From Parabacteroides distasonis ATCC 8503 (GTDB taxonomy: Bacteria > Bacteroidota > Bacteroidia > Bacteroidales > Tannerellaceae), in NCBI RefSeq assembly GCF_000012845.1, contig NC_009615.1, positions 3,970,501 through 4,034,500 of the forward strand: a stretch of DNA of 64,000 nucleotides, written 5' to 3'. Of this stretch, positions 62,258-64,000 are shown piece after piece (position 1 is the first letter of the stretch; the number at the start of each line of letters is the position of its first letter). A program made the translations under genes and the position numbers. The notes below the pieces were generated by a model. It saw nothing but the letters and a program-made list of their open reading frames with translations. It was not told where the DNA came from and did no database searches.

Positions 62258-64000
62258 TTATAGCTTATGTATAACTTTCATTAACTGCTCGCCCAAGCCA
62301 ATCGTATAGCCTTGAGAGACAAATACGACACGGTTGAACGTATCGGCGATCAAGAAGATCGGCAAGGTATTGGCGTTTTGCAATTTCATCGCTGTAGCCA
62401 TCTCCTTTTGGATCGCCCCGTCGATATCCAGACCGTATGTGATCGTGCCCGGTAAATCGCCGAACTCTTTCGGATCGAAGTTCTTATAGCCCTTCTCGTC
62501 AGGGAAGAGAAGCACGATGCCTCGTCCCCAATCTTCTAGTTCCTTCTTCACGGCGGCGATATCACGCATCGCATGGTTTGTCGGTTCTTGGCGGGAGCCT
62601 AGAAGCGCTACGATATAGTAGCCACGTCCGGTAGTAGCTAGCAGGCTGGTCTCCTCACCGTTGTCCGCACGTTTGAACTTATTCTCGGAGTTGAAATTAC
62701 CGATCACCTGTATCTCGTCCTTGCTTTCACGCATTTCCAATTGGATCGGGGTGGTCTTGTCCGCCTCCACATTGAAAAACTCGATCTCGGCCAATACGCT
62801 ACCGTTTGCCATACGAGTACCGGTCACTAACATATAATTACCTTCATCCATGGATAACGGTTTCTTCAGTAATCCGCTCCAAGTATCTCCCAAGCCCATA
62901 TCCACATTACCGCCTCTCTCGAAATTCAAGGTCTGTAAAGTACCGTTCGGCAAAACCTTGGCGATCGTGAAGTGACTGTAATATTTCGGGTCTTGCAGCG
63001 CCTTGATTGGTTGGTAAGAAGCGATTACCTTGCCTTGTTTAGCGGTCGTCTGTACGGCAGCCTCGAAATCGACGTCTACCCAAGCGTTGTCCTTGAAGTA
63101 CTGGATCTTGCGGGCTACCGGCTCGATACGTGCCGGAATACCTAAGCTACGAGCCACGGCCACGAAGAAGATATTACGGGAGCCCTTATCAGCGATACGG
63201 GATTTCCATACACCCATCGGCATGATCGGAATACGTTGTGCGTTTAGCGCGTCGTTAATGGAGACGTTATTCTTCACCCAATCCACCAATGCCTGTGGAT
63301 TCTCTACGGCTTGTTTCGCAAGGGAAGGCTCAATGTTTGCAGCGAAGAAACTCTTATATGGAGTCAGGAACTCATTGGCCACACGAGGATTCATGATATA
63401 TTCATTGAACCATTCGCTTTGAACGGCCGGCGTATTGTTTAAATGGTCCGCAAAGACAGACGCAGGTGTATCACGTAGATCCTTAGCGGATACGACATCC
63501 AATAAAGCCATTGCTTGCACACGCTTCTCGGCGGGAGTCTCCCGTAAGAACTTCTCGATCTCCATCCAGTTACCACGGCTACCGATCATGAAATCCTCTG
63601 TCTTCATCGGGTCGATACCCAATTCTTTCGCTAAAGCCTCTGCTTTCTCTTCCGTATAGAAAGTAGCTACATATTTATTACGGATAGCGTCTTCTTCCAA
63701 TAAACGTTTGGCGTTCGCCTCCTTTTGCTCCGGTGTAACTTCTGCGGGGATAGAGCCGTCTACCGGTGGTACGATATCTAGGGCGATCGTCTCCACATCT
63801 CCCGGTTTCTTATTCAAGGCGATCGTAACCTCTCCGTCCTTGCCGAAAGAGACCTTGCTGTAGCCGAACTTGCCATCTTTGCTGGCCCATACCAGCATAT
63901 CCCCTTTTCCGGCGGATAATGAGCATTTGCCATCTGCGTCCGTCTTCTTGCGGGCTACACTGTTAAACTCGGCATAGTTATAAATCTTGAATTCTACCAA
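62258..64000 (-). CDS. transglutaminase-like domain protein, N-terminus cut by window edge
   Basis: 580 residues are visible and the frame is open to the edge, so the start lies outside. The visible N-terminus has a beta-sandwich, carboxypeptidase-regulatory-like piece (FNSVARKKTDADGKCSLSAG). The middle holds a transglutaminase-like core (RNIFFVAVARSLGIPARIEP, then WVDVDFE). The Cys expected two or three residues before the helix is not seen; the segment reads DKGSRN. So the usual Cys-His-Asp triad may be absent. The C-terminal part resembles a thioredoxin-like fold (LPIFLIADTFNRVVFVSQGY). The cell location is probably periplasmic. The role is unknown. Confidence 0.8.
   Translation of the reverse strand: MVEFKIYNYAEFNSVARKKTDADGKCSLSAGKGDMLVWASKDGKFGYSKVSFGKDGEVTIALNKKPGDVETIALDIVPPVDGSIPAEVTPEQKEANAKRLLEEDAIRNKYVATFYTEEKAEALAKELGIDPMKTEDFMIGSRGNWMEIEKFLRETPAEKRVQAMALLDVVSAKDLRDTPASVFADHLNNTPAVQSEWFNEYIMNPRVANEFLTPYKSFFAANIEPSLAKQAVENPQALVDWVKNNVSINDALNAQRIPIMPMGVWKSRIADKGSRNIFFVAVARSLGIPARIEPVARKIQYFKDNAWVDVDFEAAVQTTAKQGKVIASYQPIKALQDPKYYSHFTIAKVLPNGTLQTLNFERGGNVDMGLGDTWSGLLKKPLSMDEGNYMLVTGTRMANGSVLAEIEFFNVEADKTTPIQLEMRESKDEIQVIGNFNSENKFKRADNGEETSLLATTGRGYYIVALLGSRQEPTNHAMRDIAAVKKELEDWGRGIVLLFPDEKGYKNFDPKEFGDLPGTITYGLDIDGAIQKEMATAMKLQNANTLPIFLIADTFNRVVFVSQGYTIGLGEQLMKVIHKL

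Overview
The window reads as chromosome of a gut Bacteroidales, most likely Parabacteroides (distasonis-like). Evidence seen in the sequence: SusC/SusD pairs, Bacteroidetes-type promoters (TTG, about 19 nt, TAnnTTTG), a complete porP-porK-porL-porM-porN set of the type 9 secretion system (T9SS), and a large Ala/Thr/Lys-rich surface protein with a short C-terminal domain behind an invertible promoter, as known for the P. distasonis S-layer glycoprotein family. The species call is inference.

Layout. 1-3300 (minus): start of a SusD lipoprotein and a complete SusC. 3737-5807 (minus): a small membrane protein and a secreted protein with a probable T9SS tail. 5881-9989 (plus): hflX, a DUF4954 beta-helix protein and an AraC regulator. 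10087-22354 (plus): a sugar-use locus with two cupin-type phosphoglucose isomerase homologues around a ROK kinase, an MFS sugar porter, a cellulase-like enzyme, a GH2 enzyme and SusC/SusD. 22681-30201: an Rpn-type nuclease, xerD, aroQ, pyk, an O-methyltransferase, rbfA, a LolC/E-like permease, a mannose-1-phosphate guanylyltransferase and tRNA-Leu(CAA). 30288-34570: an AT-rich accessory island beside the tRNA, with two unusual GNAT fusions, a methyltransferase, a 5'-truncated DUF1016 nuclease and a dead integrase fragment. 34570-36378: 1.8 kb without genes, ending in an invertible promoter segment. 36379-39432: the S-layer-like protein. 39773-48099: acyltransferase, hybrid histidine kinase, CAT-like acetyltransferase, GNAT, nitrilase and DUF418 genes. 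48220-54418 (minus): the T9SS operon. 54566-61938 (minus): DUF2795, cobalamin adenosyltransferase, methyltransferase and an RND efflux operon. 62258-64000: an incomplete transglutaminase-like protein.

Two structures stand out. First, near-perfect 22-bp inverted repeats (36087-36108 and 36283-36304) flank a 174-bp spacer holding a consensus promoter. As assembled, that promoter points away from the S-layer-like gene, so the gene should be OFF. Second, four intergenic arrays (35265-35408, 48109-48203, 56339-56426, 62164-62255) each consist of four to six tandem hyphenated palindromes with a 22-24 bp period. Their sequences are unrelated, but the architecture is the same, and three of the four begin within about 2-9 bp of a stop codon. 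I do not recognise these as a named element.
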